Below are positions 1 through 7,761 of a stretch of 61,171 nucleotides of DNA, in pieces; within the stretch, counting starts at the first letter, position 1, and each line of letters opens with the position of its first letter. The position numbers and the translations under genes were made by a program. This DNA comes from a virus. Below the pieces are notes generated by a model. That model did no database searches and was not told where the DNA came from. It saw nothing but the letters and a program-made list of their open reading frames with translations. The stretch covers positions 1-61,171 of IMG/VR virus record IMGVR_UViG_3300008111_001779, one strand, 5' to 3'.

Positions 1-74
1 CAAAAGTTACAAAACCGAAATCTAATAAAAACAAACAACGAACAAACGATTTCATTAACATTAAATTTGAATCT

Positions 75-1280
75 ATGAGAAAGCTATTAGCAATCATTTT
101 ATTATTAGGATTATTTAGTAGTTGTAATAAAGACTTGGGTGGTGATGATAGACCAATCAATGTTCCACTTACAACAACACTTAATGGAACTTACCAAGAA
201 ACTATCACTCTAACAGCAGATAAAGTGTGGACATTAAAAGGATATGTTTATATCACAAATGGGTCACGTCTTATCATTCAGCCTGGAACAACAATCGTAT
301 CTGATATTGCTGAGAAAGGCGCATTGATTATTGAAAGAGGTGCACAAATCATTGCGGAAGGAACTCCAACAAAACCAATCGTATTCACTTCAGGCAAACC
401 AGAAGGTCAAAGAGCACCTGGTGATTGGGGTGGTATTGTAATATTGGGTATGGCTAAAACCAATAGAGCAACTGAACCAACTATTGAAGGTGGTGTAGGT
501 AGAGCTTATGGTGGAACTTTGGACAACGATAATAGTGGTGTTCTAAAATATGTAAGAATTGAATATGCTGGTATTGCAGCAATGCCAAACTCTGAAATTA
601 ACGCACTAACTTTAGGTGGAGTTGGTAGTGGAACAATCATTGAGAATGTTCAAACTATCTACGCTAATGATGATGCATTTGAATTCTTTGGTGGAACTGT
701 ATCACCTAAAAATCTATACGCATATGCAACCGCAGATGATGATTACGATTTTGATTTTGGATATACTGGAACTGTAACAAATGGTGTGGCAAAGAGAGAC
801 CCACAATTTGTAGATAATGGTGATGCTGGAAATGGTGTAGAATGTGATAACGATGGAACGGGTTCAACTGCACAACCTTTTACACATCCTAAATTAAATG
901 GTATGATTCTTATTGGACCATTTGATGCAACCGCATTATCAAACCACAATTTAGGTTTAAGATGGAGACGTGCAACGCAATTCACAATAACAAACTCAAA
1001 GGTATTGGGTTATCAGAAGGGAGCATTCTCTATTGAAAGTAACGAAACCGCACAGGCATACAAAGATGGGGTTTCTAAATTTCTTAACAACGAAATTCAA
1101 GCGTTTGACCCGCTTCTAAATTTCAAATCTACATCAACTATTTTCACCGCAGCTCAAATGAAAGAAAAAGCATTGGGAGAAGGAAATGTAGAAAAAACTT
1201 ATACAAAATCAGAATTAGAAACACTTTCTAAACCTGTATGGAGTAATGGATGGACTAGATTCCCATCAAAAGGGTTTTAA
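75..1280 (+). CDS. Exported lipoprotein with predicted parallel beta-helix
   Basis: The protein has 401 residues. It starts with a lipoprotein signal peptide: basic MRK, a hydrophobic stretch, then lipobox LFSSC with Cys17. The residues after the Cys are N-K-D, resembling the surface-export signal of Bacteroidota lipoproteins. The rest is rich in short Gly/Val/Ile strands (for example GALIIERGAQIIAEGTPTKP at about residues 76-95 and DWGGIVILG further on), as in right-handed beta-helix proteins. Similar lipoproteins are common in Bacteroidota genomes, so it may have been taken from a host. It would sit in the outer membrane of the infected cell. Its function is unknown; altering the cell surface or blocking a receptor are inferences only. 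A hairpin terminator follows the gene. The bases before it (1-74) show only an A-rich leader. Confidence 0.75.
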   Translation: MRKLLAIILLLGLFSSCNKDLGGDDRPINVPLTTTLNGTYQETITLTADKVWTLKGYVYITNGSRLIIQPGTTIVSDIAEKGALIIERGAQIIAEGTPTKPIVFTSGKPEGQRAPGDWGGIVILGMAKTNRATEPTIEGGVGRAYGGTLDNDNSGVLKYVRIEYAGIAAMPNSEINALTLGGVGSGTIIENVQTIYANDDAFEFFGGTVSPKNLYAYATADDDYDFDFGYTGTVTNGVAKRDPQFVDNGDAGNGVECDNDGTGSTAQPFTHPKLNGMILIGPFDATALSNHNLGLRWRRATQFTITNSKVLGYQKGAFSIESNETAQAYKDGVSKFLNNEIQAFDPLLNFKSTSTIFTAAQMKEKALGEGNVEKTYTKSELETLSKPVWSNGWTRFPSKGF

Positions 1281-1300
1281 TAAGTTGTTAAAGAAAAATT

Positions 1301-1328
1301 AAAAGGGAGTATTAAACTCCCTTTTTTT
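1301..1328 (+). terminator. Intrinsic terminator after the lipoprotein gene
   Basis: A 10-bp perfect stem (AAAAGGGAGT paired with ACTCCCTTTT) with a 5-base loop runs into a T tract. It lies 20 bases after the stop codon of the lipoprotein gene and overlaps the start of the next promoter-like box. Confidence 0.85.
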
Positions 1329-1337
1329 ATATTTATA
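1328..1337 (+). promoter_or_regulatory. Late-promoter-like box TATATTTATA
   Basis: TATATTTATA lies 22 bases before the next start codon. It is the clearest copy of a box that precedes most structural gene groups in this window. The following gene also has a strong Shine-Dalgarno stretch (AAAAAAGGAGG), unusual here. Confidence 0.5.
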
Positions 1338-1359
1338 GGTAACTAAAAAAGGAGGACTT

Positions 1360-2190
1360 ATGAAAAAGATTTTATTCTTAATAATGTTACTACCAATGGT
1401 GGCATTTTCTCAAGTCTCTTCTTGGAGAAGTAATCCACCATCAGCATCACCATCAGGTCCATCAATAATGGGACAAAGAAGTGATGTAAGTATGTGGAGA
1501 AATTCTTCACCTAGAGAATTTAACAGGCCACAACCAACAAAACCAGGCTCTAACATAATCATTAACAATAACCCTTGGTTATGGAATGATTGGGGTTGGG
1601 GATGGGGTTGGAATAGATGGAATATGTGGGGAGCACCTGCATTTGGTTGGAATTTCTATACACCTTCATTTTATTGGAATGATTGGGGATATAGACAACC
1701 ACAAAGAGTATATGTTTACGAAGATGGTAGGAGAGATACCATTAAAGGAAAAAAACCAATTATCAGTTTCGGTTTACACAAAACAACTGATAGGCAAATT
1801 GGTGGATTTTTCACAATCGGTAATAGAGGATATTTTGTAATGGATTTCAGTTCCACTTATGAAATAGACCGTTCAACATTCTTTCCGTATGGAACAATCA
1901 CACGAGTTGATTTTCCGCTTATAAACGATTTAGTTAAAAAACGAAGCTTATATTTAGGAGCTGGTAAAAGATTTGGCAGAACTGGTGTTCATGCTATGTT
2001 AGGTTTTGGAAATGAAAGAGTAAGATATAGAGGTAAAGATGCTATTGGCGAAATTACCTTCCCTAAATCTTATTCAGAGTTTGCATCAATTAAAGTTGGA
2101 GCAATGAGGGATTTCAAAAACTTTACTTTGAAATTTGACCACGAACCAATTAGAGGTTATTCTCAATTCGGATTAGGATTAAATTTCTAG
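1360..2190 (+). CDS. Secreted Trp/Gly-rich protein, possible outer-membrane protein
   Basis: The protein has 276 residues with a typical signal peptide (MKKILFLIMLLPMVAFSQ). A Pro/Ser/Asn-rich segment follows, then a striking cluster of Trp and Gly at about residues 72-90 (NDWGWGWGWNRWNMWG). The second half alternates polar and hydrophobic residues and ends in Phe (GLGLNF), as outer-membrane beta-barrels do. I do not recognise the family. The gene has an unusually good ribosome-binding site and its own late-type box. It belongs to a run of four exported or membrane-bound products, so a role at the host envelope is likely, but this is inferred from context. Confidence 0.6.
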   Translation: MKKILFLIMLLPMVAFSQVSSWRSNPPSASPSGPSIMGQRSDVSMWRNSSPREFNRPQPTKPGSNIIINNNPWLWNDWGWGWGWNRWNMWGAPAFGWNFYTPSFYWNDWGYRQPQRVYVYEDGRRDTIKGKKPIISFGLHKTTDRQIGGFFTIGNRGYFVMDFSSTYEIDRSTFFPYGTITRVDFPLINDLVKKRSLYLGAGKRFGRTGVHAMLGFGNERVRYRGKDAIGEITFPKSYSEFASIKVGAMRDFKNFTLKFDHEPIRGYSQFGLGLNF

Positions 2191-2204
2191 TAAATTGTTA
2201 GTTT

Positions 2205-3671
2205 TTGAAAGCATTAAAAGGTCTATTAAGTATTTTATTTATTATATGTCTCAGCTGGAAAGCTAGTGGACAAATATACACACAAACCTATGTGGACAAG
2301 TGTAGTGGTGAAGTAAAAATCGCCACTACAACTATGTCTAATGGTTTTGCAACGGTATCTTTCTACAATCAGGTAAAAACATTTACTCCTGCGGAAGTTC
2401 AAAGTGGAGCAGTTCAGGTTTGGGTTAATGCAACTTATGCAGCTTATTCAACTATGGCCTGCCCAACTAATCAGGTTGTTCAGCAGACAGTAACACAAGC
2501 TGTATCACAAGCAACCGCACAGGCGGCAAACACAGCAGCGGCAGCAGCAAGTTCTGCAGCTAGTTCAGCAGCATCATCAGCCGCAAGTTCAGCGGCTTCA
2601 TCATCGGCAAGTTCTGCAGCAAGTAGTTCAGCTTCATCCGCAGCATCTTCATCAGCAAGCGCGGGAGCTGCAAGTAGTGGAGCATCTGCATCAACATCAT
2701 CTACACCGCCTGCAAGTTCATCTTCAAGCAGTAGTAGTTCATCTTCATCATCCAGTAGTTCATCATCTTCTGGTGGTTCATCTGGTGGTGGTTCTTCGGA
2801 ACAAAAATCTGAAACAAAGACAGAAACAAAGAGTGAACAAAAGCAAGAGCAGAAGCAAGAAGAACAAAAGCAAGAGCAAAAACAGGAAGAGAAAAAAGAG
2901 GAAACTAAATCGGAAGAAAAGAAAGAGGAGAAGAAGGAAGAGTCTAAAGAAGAAAAAAAGGAAGAAAAGAAAGAGGAGAAAAAAGAAGAAAAGAAAAAAG
3001 GTAGAGTTCAAGCTCTAAACCCAATGATACTTTCATCCGATTTGGCAGGTATGCAAGGACCTGACCAAAGGGTATCTATGATGATGAGTGTTGGTATCTC
3101 TAAATCATCTCTAATGGGTGATAAATCATATTCTGCTACCGCACTTATATGGAGTACTTTAGACCAATATGCGGTGAGTGGTGGTATGACTAAGATGGAC
3201 TTTGAAGAAGGTAAACTAAATGGTATCCACTCTTATTCAGCAACATTCGCATATCTAAAAGGAACGTGGATGGCAATGCAGGGATACACATATATTAAAC
3301 CACATCCTAAATATGGCACATATGGTATGAACGCTGGTCTTATTCATTTGGTTATGAGAAATTCTGAAAACACCGGCTACAACTATTCTCTTATGACTTC
3401 GTTTGTAGGATTTTGGACTAAACCTTATCAAGTCAATAAAAAAACCACATTATCTCCATCAGTATTCGTAATGAACCAGCCAATTAGTTATAATACAAAC
3501 ACTTTAGCAACTATGGTTAATCGTTCACCTGGCTTTATTGTGGGAACTGATTATGCATATAAATTGAGTAGAAGGTTTGCTTTCGGAGCATCCTATAAAG
3601 CGGTAATTGGATTAACACCAAACTTCAATTTGATGCATAATATTCAGATTGGTTCAAAACTGGCATTCTAA
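2205..3671 (+). CDS. Secreted protein with Ser/Ala and Lys/Glu low-complexity middle
   Basis: The protein has 488 residues. The start codon is TTG at 2205, chosen because it gives a good signal peptide (MKALKGLLSILFIICLSW then cleavage near SGQ). Residues about 24-100 form a small domain. Residues about 105-200 are almost only Ala and Ser, and about 200-265 are Lys/Glu/Gln repeats that should form a charged helix. A C-terminal domain of about 220 residues is strand-rich and ends in Phe (GSKLAF), suggesting a barrel in the outer membrane. Family not recognised. One reading is an outer-membrane anchor with a long spacer. It lies 14 bases after the previous gene and is probably cotranscribed. 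Confidence 0.6.
   Translation: MKALKGLLSILFIICLSWKASGQIYTQTYVDKCSGEVKIATTTMSNGFATVSFYNQVKTFTPAEVQSGAVQVWVNATYAAYSTMACPTNQVVQQTVTQAVSQATAQAANTAAAAASSAASSAASSAASSAASSSASSAASSSASSAASSSASAGAASSGASASTSSTPPASSSSSSSSSSSSSSSSSSSGGSSGGGSSEQKSETKTETKSEQKQEQKQEEQKQEQKQEEKKEETKSEEKKEEKKEESKEEKKEEKKEEKKEEKKKGRVQALNPMILSSDLAGMQGPDQRVSMMMSVGISKSSLMGDKSYSATALIWSTLDQYAVSGGMTKMDFEEGKLNGIHSYSATFAYLKGTWMAMQGYTYIKPHPKYGTYGMNAGLIHLVMRNSENTGYNYSLMTSFVGFWTKPYQVNKKTTLSPSVFVMNQPISYNTNTLATMVNRSPGFIVGTDYAYKLSRRFAFGASYKAVIGLTPNFNLMHNIQIGSKLAF
2527..3000 (+). repeat. Low-complexity tract: Ala/Ser codons then Lys/Glu codons
   Basis: This in-gene tract is made of degenerate triplets: first GCA/AGT/TCA (Ala/Ser), then Ser codons alone, then GAA/AAA/CAA (Glu/Lys/Gln). 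The codons vary, so it is a protein-level repeat more than a perfect DNA microsatellite. It could still change length by slippage or recombination. Confidence 0.8.
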
Positions 3672-3679
3672 TATTTATA
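3671..3679 (+). promoter_or_regulatory. Late-promoter-like box ATATTTATA
   Basis: ATATTTATA overlaps the end of the previous stop codon and ends 18 bases before the next ATG, a typical spacing for this box in the window. Confidence 0.5.
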
Positions 3680-3697
3680 CCTATAAAAATACGTCTT

Positions 3698-4354
3698 ATG
3701 AAAAAATACTTGAATTTTAAGAATATTGCTATCGTAGCGTTAGTAATATGGATTTTATTACAGTGGTTTAACCCAGGTGGAGTTATGCCAGGTGGAAGAA
3801 CTATCAGAATTGATGGTAAAAAATATGAAGTTATAAAGCACACAATTGATACTGTAGAAGTTGAAAAAATTAAAACGGTAACTAAAAAGGGTAAAGATAT
3901 TGTACATGAAGTAATTGATGTAGATACTTTAGTTCTTAAAGAATTAGTAAATGTAGATACTGCAGCATTATTAAAAGATTATTTAGCAAAGGTAGTTTAC
4001 AAAGACACTCTTAAATTAGATGGAGATTTGGGAACTATTGCATTAACCGATACTATTACAAAGAATAGAATTTTAGGTAGAACTTGGGATGCTAAAGTTA
4101 AAGAAAGAATTATCAAAGAAGAACTTATTGTTAAAGAACCTGCAAAAGCACAATTATATTATGGTATAAATGCTGGATTTAACAAAGCAGATTATGTATC
4201 AGCAGTTGGAGCAGGTGTAATTCTTAAAACTAAAAAAGATAAATTATATCAATTAGGTATTGGTGTGAATAATAGAACAACCGATGGAACTAATGGAGCA
4301 TTTTCACCTTATGTTGGGTTTGGTACTTATTGGAAAATCAAAGTTAAAAAATAA
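3698..4354 (+). CDS. Membrane-anchored protein with periplasmic domain
   Basis: The protein has 218 residues. Residues about 10-25 (IAIVALVIWILLQWF) form one N-terminal membrane segment without a clear cleavage site, so the rest should face the periplasm. The middle (about 40-150) is charged, Lys/Glu/Asp/Val-rich and probably extended or helical. The last 70 residues are strand-rich with many Gly and aromatic residues. The layout (inner-membrane anchor, long periplasmic part) is compatible with a spanin-like lysis protein or an envelope-spanning factor, but no motif proves it. The stop codon overlaps the next start, which links it to the head-protein cluster downstream. Confidence 0.55.
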   Translation: MKKYLNFKNIAIVALVIWILLQWFNPGGVMPGGRTIRIDGKKYEVIKHTIDTVEVEKIKTVTKKGKDIVHEVIDVDTLVLKELVNVDTAALLKDYLAKVVYKDTLKLDGDLGTIALTDTITKNRILGRTWDAKVKERIIKEELIVKEPAKAQLYYGINAGFNKADYVSAVGAGVILKTKKDKLYQLGIGVNNRTTDGTNGAFSPYVGFGTYWKIKVKK

Positions 4355-4611
4355 TGATAAGTTTACAATCTTTATTAATGGAAGGAAAAAACTGGTCTAA
4401 AATGATGGCCGGTGTAAGAAAAGGTGCGCAATCCGGTCCTTGGACAATCGTTGTATCACGTAATAAAAAAGTGGTTTACCAAAGACAAGTAAAAGTAAAA
4501 GATGCAATTCCCGCAAACTTTGAAGATATAAAAAACACTTCTTCACTTAAAGGTGATATATACGCTATTGAAGATAAAGAAGGTATGACAGTTTATTACG
4601 AAAAGATATAA
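4354..4611 (+). CDS. Small putative capsid-targeted internal protein
   Basis: The protein has 85 residues and begins MISLQSLLMEGKN. The first ten residues match the pattern of the T4 capsid-targeting sequence (short amphipathic helix ending in Glu10; L-M-E then G), which in T4 is cut by prohead protease gp21. The remainder (for example GPWTIVVSRNKKVVYQRQ) looks like a small beta domain and is basic. The start overlaps the previous stop (TAATG). It leads a tightly packed group of four similarly headed genes. An internal head protein that is injected with DNA is an inference from the N-terminus and the neighbours; function is otherwise unknown. Confidence 0.5.
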   Translation: MISLQSLLMEGKNWSKMMAGVRKGAQSGPWTIVVSRNKKVVYQRQVKVKDAIPANFEDIKNTSSLKGDIYAIEDKEGMTVYYEKI

Positions 4612-4925
4612 TGATACTATTAAGAGATATAATGGCGGAAGACCTTCGTAAGTGGTTTGGTAAAGGTAAGACTGGTTCTACTACCGGTGGTGGTTGGGAT
4701 AGATATAACTCTAAAGGTGAGAAGGTAGGTAAATGTGGTGATAGTAAATCGGGCGATGCATACGCAGCTTGTTTATCAAAAGAAAAAGCAGCTAAGTTAG
4801 GGCCTGATGGTAGAGCAGCATTTGTAAAAAGAAAAAGAGCAGCACAGTCTAAAGCAGGAGATGCTAAGAAAGGTGGTGAAAAATCAAAAGGTCAAAAACC
4901 AACATTTGTAAAAACTGGAGCATGA
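4611..4925 (+). CDS. Small basic putative internal head protein
   Basis: The protein has 104 residues and begins MILLRDIMAEDLRKW. Glu10 sits where the T4 head-protein pro-sequence is cut, although position 8 is Met and not the usual Leu/Ile. The body is very basic and Gly-rich: GGGWDRYNSKGEKVGKCGD, then AYAACLSKEKAAKLGPDGRA, then a Lys/Ala tail. Two Cys residues are conserved-looking. Small proteins of this type recur in T4-like phages of aquatic bacteria, as far as I recall, with unknown function. DNA binding inside the head is plausible from the charge. The start overlaps the previous stop and the end overlaps the next start (ATGATAA). Confidence 0.5.
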   Translation: MILLRDIMAEDLRKWFGKGKTGSTTGGGWDRYNSKGEKVGKCGDSKSGDAYAACLSKEKAAKLGPDGRAAFVKRKRAAQSKAGDAKKGGEKSKGQKPTFVKTGA

Positions 4926-5404
4926 TAAAGTTAAGTAATTTATTAAAAGAAGAACAACCACATCAAAAAGAAATGATTGATGGTATTGTTGAAATGCTAG
5001 TTCAGGTTAAAGATATAGATAACCGCAAACAAATGGCATTGGATAGATTAAGAGATTTCAAAAAAGAAGGAATTGAAGTAAATGCTGATGAGTTTATGGA
5101 AAGATGCGGACTTGGCGAAATGAATGAGAAGTGGAGTGCAAAATATAAGAAATCAATCAATTGTTCTAACCCAAAAGGATTCTCACAAAGAGCGCATTGT
5201 CAAGGTAGAAAGAAGCATGAAGTGATTGAAGAAGCAATGCAACTATTTTTAGAAAAGAATTGTCCAACCGATCCTGGTAAATGGGCAGCATCAAAAGCGG
5301 CAGCAAAAAGAAAGTTTGATGTATATCCATCGGCTTATGCAAATGGATGGGCTGCAAAAAATTACAAATCAAAAGGTGGTGGGTGGAGAACCTGCAAAGG
5401 GTAA
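4922..5404 (+). CDS. Putative capsid-targeted basic protein
   Basis: The protein has 160 residues and begins MIKLSNLLKEEQP, a good match to the T4 capsid-targeting pattern with L-K-E at 8-10. Residues 11-65 are helical and acidic. The second half is basic with two Cys motifs: KKSINCSNPKGFSQRAHC at about 84-101, and NCPTDPGKWAASKAAAKRKF at about 120-139, ending GGGWRTCKG. An internal L-F-L-E site near residue 117 could be a second protease cut. It is likely packaged in the head and may bind DNA; this is inferred from N-terminus, charge and neighbours. ATG overlaps the previous stop. Confidence 0.5.
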   Translation: MIKLSNLLKEEQPHQKEMIDGIVEMLVQVKDIDNRKQMALDRLRDFKKEGIEVNADEFMERCGLGEMNEKWSAKYKKSINCSNPKGFSQRAHCQGRKKHEVIEEAMQLFLEKNCPTDPGKWAASKAAAKRKFDVYPSAYANGWAAKNYKSKGGGWRTCKG

Positions 5405-6501
5405 TGATAAAGTTAGGTAGCTTAATAAAAGAAACTAATAGTAAAAGATTCAAATTAAATGCATCTCAATATGGTGCGTTGGATAATTTATTTTCCAAAT
5501 TTGGTGCTGATATTGATGATATTACTGAAAACATTTCAGAAGCACCTAAACCCGATTTCACAAAAATGTCACCTGATGAATTAGAGAAAGGTGGATATGT
5601 TATTGCAGTTGATAAAGGAGTATTGGATAATTTAGAAGGATTTTTAGAAGCAGGACTAGAAGCAAAGGGTTGGTACGAAGATATGAATAAAAAGATGTTA
5701 AGTGCATTGGGTGAATCTGATGGATGTTTATTTCTTATCTTAATGGCAATATTTTCACCACAAAATAAATTAGCACAAAACTTTTTATTAGCCGCAAGAT
5801 GTTTTGAAGGTATAAAAGCTGATATTAAAGACCCAAAAAGAATTGAAAGATTTAATGAAATGATTTCTATGCAACCAAATGATTTATACAAAAAAATCAA
5901 AGCTGGTGAATTTAGAGATATGGAAACAATTGAAAGAATGGTTAAGAATGTTAGAAACTTACCATCATATCTTTCTAATTTAGTGAGAGCATTAAGACTA
6001 TATTCATCAAAAGGATTTAACTTTTCTAAATCAGATGTAGTAAATGAGATAGCAAGACACTTTACACCTTCTGGAGCATTAGGAACTGAAACTGTAATAT
6101 CAGCAGAAAAAGTATTTTCTTTTACTCTGAATCTATTAGACCCAAACTACGAATTTGAAGGTGGTTGGTTGCCGGTTACAATGGATACTTGGATGGCATC
6201 ATTTTTTTACCCACATATGGATAAAAAAGAAAAATCAAAGTTTTTAGGTAAGACTGCAAATTATGTTTATATTGCAAAATTAACGCAAGAATTGGCAAGT
6301 AAATTTGGAATGAAACCATTGGAAATGCAAGCAGTAATTTGGGTAGCAATGATTAAGAAAAAGCAAGGTGCAAATTACGATGTGACATTTGATAACGCAA
6401 TTAAAAAGAATTTAGATAAACTTAAAGTGAAGATTGATGAAATGCAGGATATAGAATCTTTTTATCAAAAAGTTATTACAGTAGTTGGTGCAAAAGCTTA
6501 G
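5404..6501 (+). CDS. Putative capsid-targeted protein of 365 residues
   Basis: I place the start at ATG 5404, which overlaps the previous stop (TAATG) and gives MIKLGSLIKETNSKR, again with I-K-E at positions 8-10. An upstream in-frame ATG at 5347 would add 19 residues and hide this N-terminus. The protein is mostly helical with hydrophobic patches (about 105-125, SDGCLFLILMAIFS). Near residue 260 there is MDTWMASFFYP, and near 300 EMQAVIWVAMIKKKQG. I do not recognise a catalytic motif. The setting suggests an internal head protein delivered with DNA. Confidence 0.5.
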   Translation: MIKLGSLIKETNSKRFKLNASQYGALDNLFSKFGADIDDITENISEAPKPDFTKMSPDELEKGGYVIAVDKGVLDNLEGFLEAGLEAKGWYEDMNKKMLSALGESDGCLFLILMAIFSPQNKLAQNFLLAARCFEGIKADIKDPKRIERFNEMISMQPNDLYKKIKAGEFRDMETIERMVKNVRNLPSYLSNLVRALRLYSSKGFNFSKSDVVNEIARHFTPSGALGTETVISAEKVFSFTLNLLDPNYEFEGGWLPVTMDTWMASFFYPHMDKKEKSKFLGKTANYVYIAKLTQELASKFGMKPLEMQAVIWVAMIKKKQGANYDVTFDNAIKKNLDKLKVKIDEMQDIESFYQKVITVVGAKA

Positions 6502-6505
6502 CAAG

Positions 6506-7318
6506 ATGATAAACGAATGTATTATTGTATCTAAAGAAGTTGGAGATAAGTTTATCCTTGCTAAAAATAGGGATAGAACTTATAATCCTGAACTTGAAAT
6601 TGTTCACACTATAATAGATGGTGTTGAAGTTGCATACCTACATGATTTAATTACTGATTGGAGTGAAGGATTAAATGAGCATGGTATTGGTGTAGTAAAC
6701 TCTGCACTATTAGTGGGACATGACGAAGCAGAAGCAAAGATAGTAAAGAAAGGCGGTAAGCCGGGTCCTGATGGTGATAAGATGAGAAACATTATAAAAC
6801 AACCATCAATTAAAGAAGCACTAAAAGCTGCTGTAACATATAAGGGTAAGAGTGGATTATCACTTAAAGGGCACACATTTGTTTCATCCCCAAAACATAT
6901 GGTTAGTATTGAAACTACATCAAAACATAAGCCAGATATAAAAATACAAAACTCCGAATCACCTGTTGTTCGTACTAATCATGGACATCTTTTTACTGAT
7001 GCAGGATATACGCATGGTGAAAAATATTTGAGTTCTAAAATGAGAAAAATATCAGCAGAGAAATCAGTTGATAAAGTTGAGGATTGGAAAGAGATAGCTC
7101 AGGCAATGAGAAAAGAATTCTTTCCAAAAAGGCCTGCTTTAAATATGAAAAGAGATACATCTGAAATGTCTACTTCTTCACAAACTGTAATGAACCTTAC
7201 TGACCGTATTTTAGAAATCACTATTTTTAAAAATAAAGTTAAAGAGTTTAAAGGTATCAATAACCAACTTCCAAAAGATTACCAACCAAAGATAAAGATT
7301 GAGGTTATAGAATTATAA
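6506..7318 (+). CDS. Ntn-hydrolase, C45 acyltransferase/amidase-like
   Basis: The start is set at ATG 6506, five bases after the previous stop, giving 270 residues beginning MINECIIVSKE. Cys5 is the likely N-terminal nucleophile. AKNRDR at 19-24 matches the Arg/Asp pair of the C45 and related Ntn amidohydrolases. NEHGIGVVNSA near 60 and VVRTNHGHLF near 153 match later family motifs (C45 members have a T-N-H near this point). Such enzymes cut or form amide bonds in small molecules or peptides. The mature enzyme must lose the four residues before Cys5. These end I-N-E, which also fits the cut rule of the T4 prohead protease. The substrate is unknown. Confidence 0.6.
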   Translation: MINECIIVSKEVGDKFILAKNRDRTYNPELEIVHTIIDGVEVAYLHDLITDWSEGLNEHGIGVVNSALLVGHDEAEAKIVKKGGKPGPDGDKMRNIIKQPSIKEALKAAVTYKGKSGLSLKGHTFVSSPKHMVSIETTSKHKPDIKIQNSESPVVRTNHGHLFTDAGYTHGEKYLSSKMRKISAEKSVDKVEDWKEIAQAMRKEFFPKRPALNMKRDTSEMSTSSQTVMNLTDRILEITIFKNKVKEFKGINNQLPKDYQPKIKIEVIEL

Positions 7319-7338
7319 ACCCACTTTTTTCATTATAC

Positions 7339-7347
7339 ATATTTATA
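7339..7347 (+). promoter_or_regulatory. Late-promoter-like box ATATTTATA
   Basis: ATATTTATA ends 21 bases before the ATG of the first gene in the baseplate block, in a 50-base gap with no other feature. Confidence 0.5.
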
Positions 7348-7368
7348 GACATACAAAAATAGTAAAGT

Positions 7369-7761
7369 ATGTCAACGGATTTTGAAATATTTAAGGGAAA
7401 AAACTTAAGCTCCCTATTTGAAGATATCTATAACAATCAGGTATCTAAAAGACACAAAATAAGCTCACTTATTGAAGAACTTAAAAAAATGGTTAAACAT
7501 TCGGGTGATGTTGCAACCATAGGACCTGTATTGCATGGTCTAATTGATAGTTCAGTAAAGAATGATGACCAATTGGTAAAGTTGGCATCTATTGTTCAAA
7601 AAATTGTTGCTTCTGAAAAGAAATCGGAAGGACAAGATGGGTTTCTTACTGAATTTGAAAAGAATCAATTATTAAGAGAATTAGAAGAAACTAAACAAGA
7701 AGTTGAAAGAGTAGATGATTTGGAATTTGAATTAGAAGAACTTAAAAAATCAGTAAAGTAA
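7369..7761 (+). CDS. Small helical protein at head of baseplate operon
   Basis: The protein has 130 residues, almost all predicted helix, with a C-terminal charged coiled coil (LLRELEETKQEVERVDDLEF). No family recognised. It starts the transcription unit that leads into the hub-like gene, and its stop overlaps the next start, so it is likely a tail or baseplate assembly factor. That role is inferred only from position. Confidence 0.5.
   Translation: MSTDFEIFKGKNLSSLFEDIYNNQVSKRHKISSLIEELKKMVKHSGDVATIGPVLHGLIDSSVKNDDQLVKLASIVQKIVASEKKSEGQDGFLTEFEKNQLLRELEETKQEVERVDDLEFELEELKKSVK

Noticed and set aside
2527-3000. Phase-variable microsatellite
   Set aside because: The repeat units use mixed codons, so perfect short-unit slippage is unlikely. 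I kept it only as a low-complexity protein tract.
2677-3018. Plus-strand frame rich in His/Leu then Lys/Arg
   Set aside because: It is an alternative frame of the low-complexity tract in the gene at 2205. The composition follows from the triplet repeats.
75-3671. Host chromosome or prophage boundary at the left edge
   Set aside because: The exported genes look host-like, but they run on the same strand, use the same late-type boxes and overlap-linked layout as the phage genes, and no integrase or att repeat is visible.
5466-5900. Minus-strand frame of 144 codons
   Set aside because: It is contained in the gene at 5404 and has no independent start signals or motifs.
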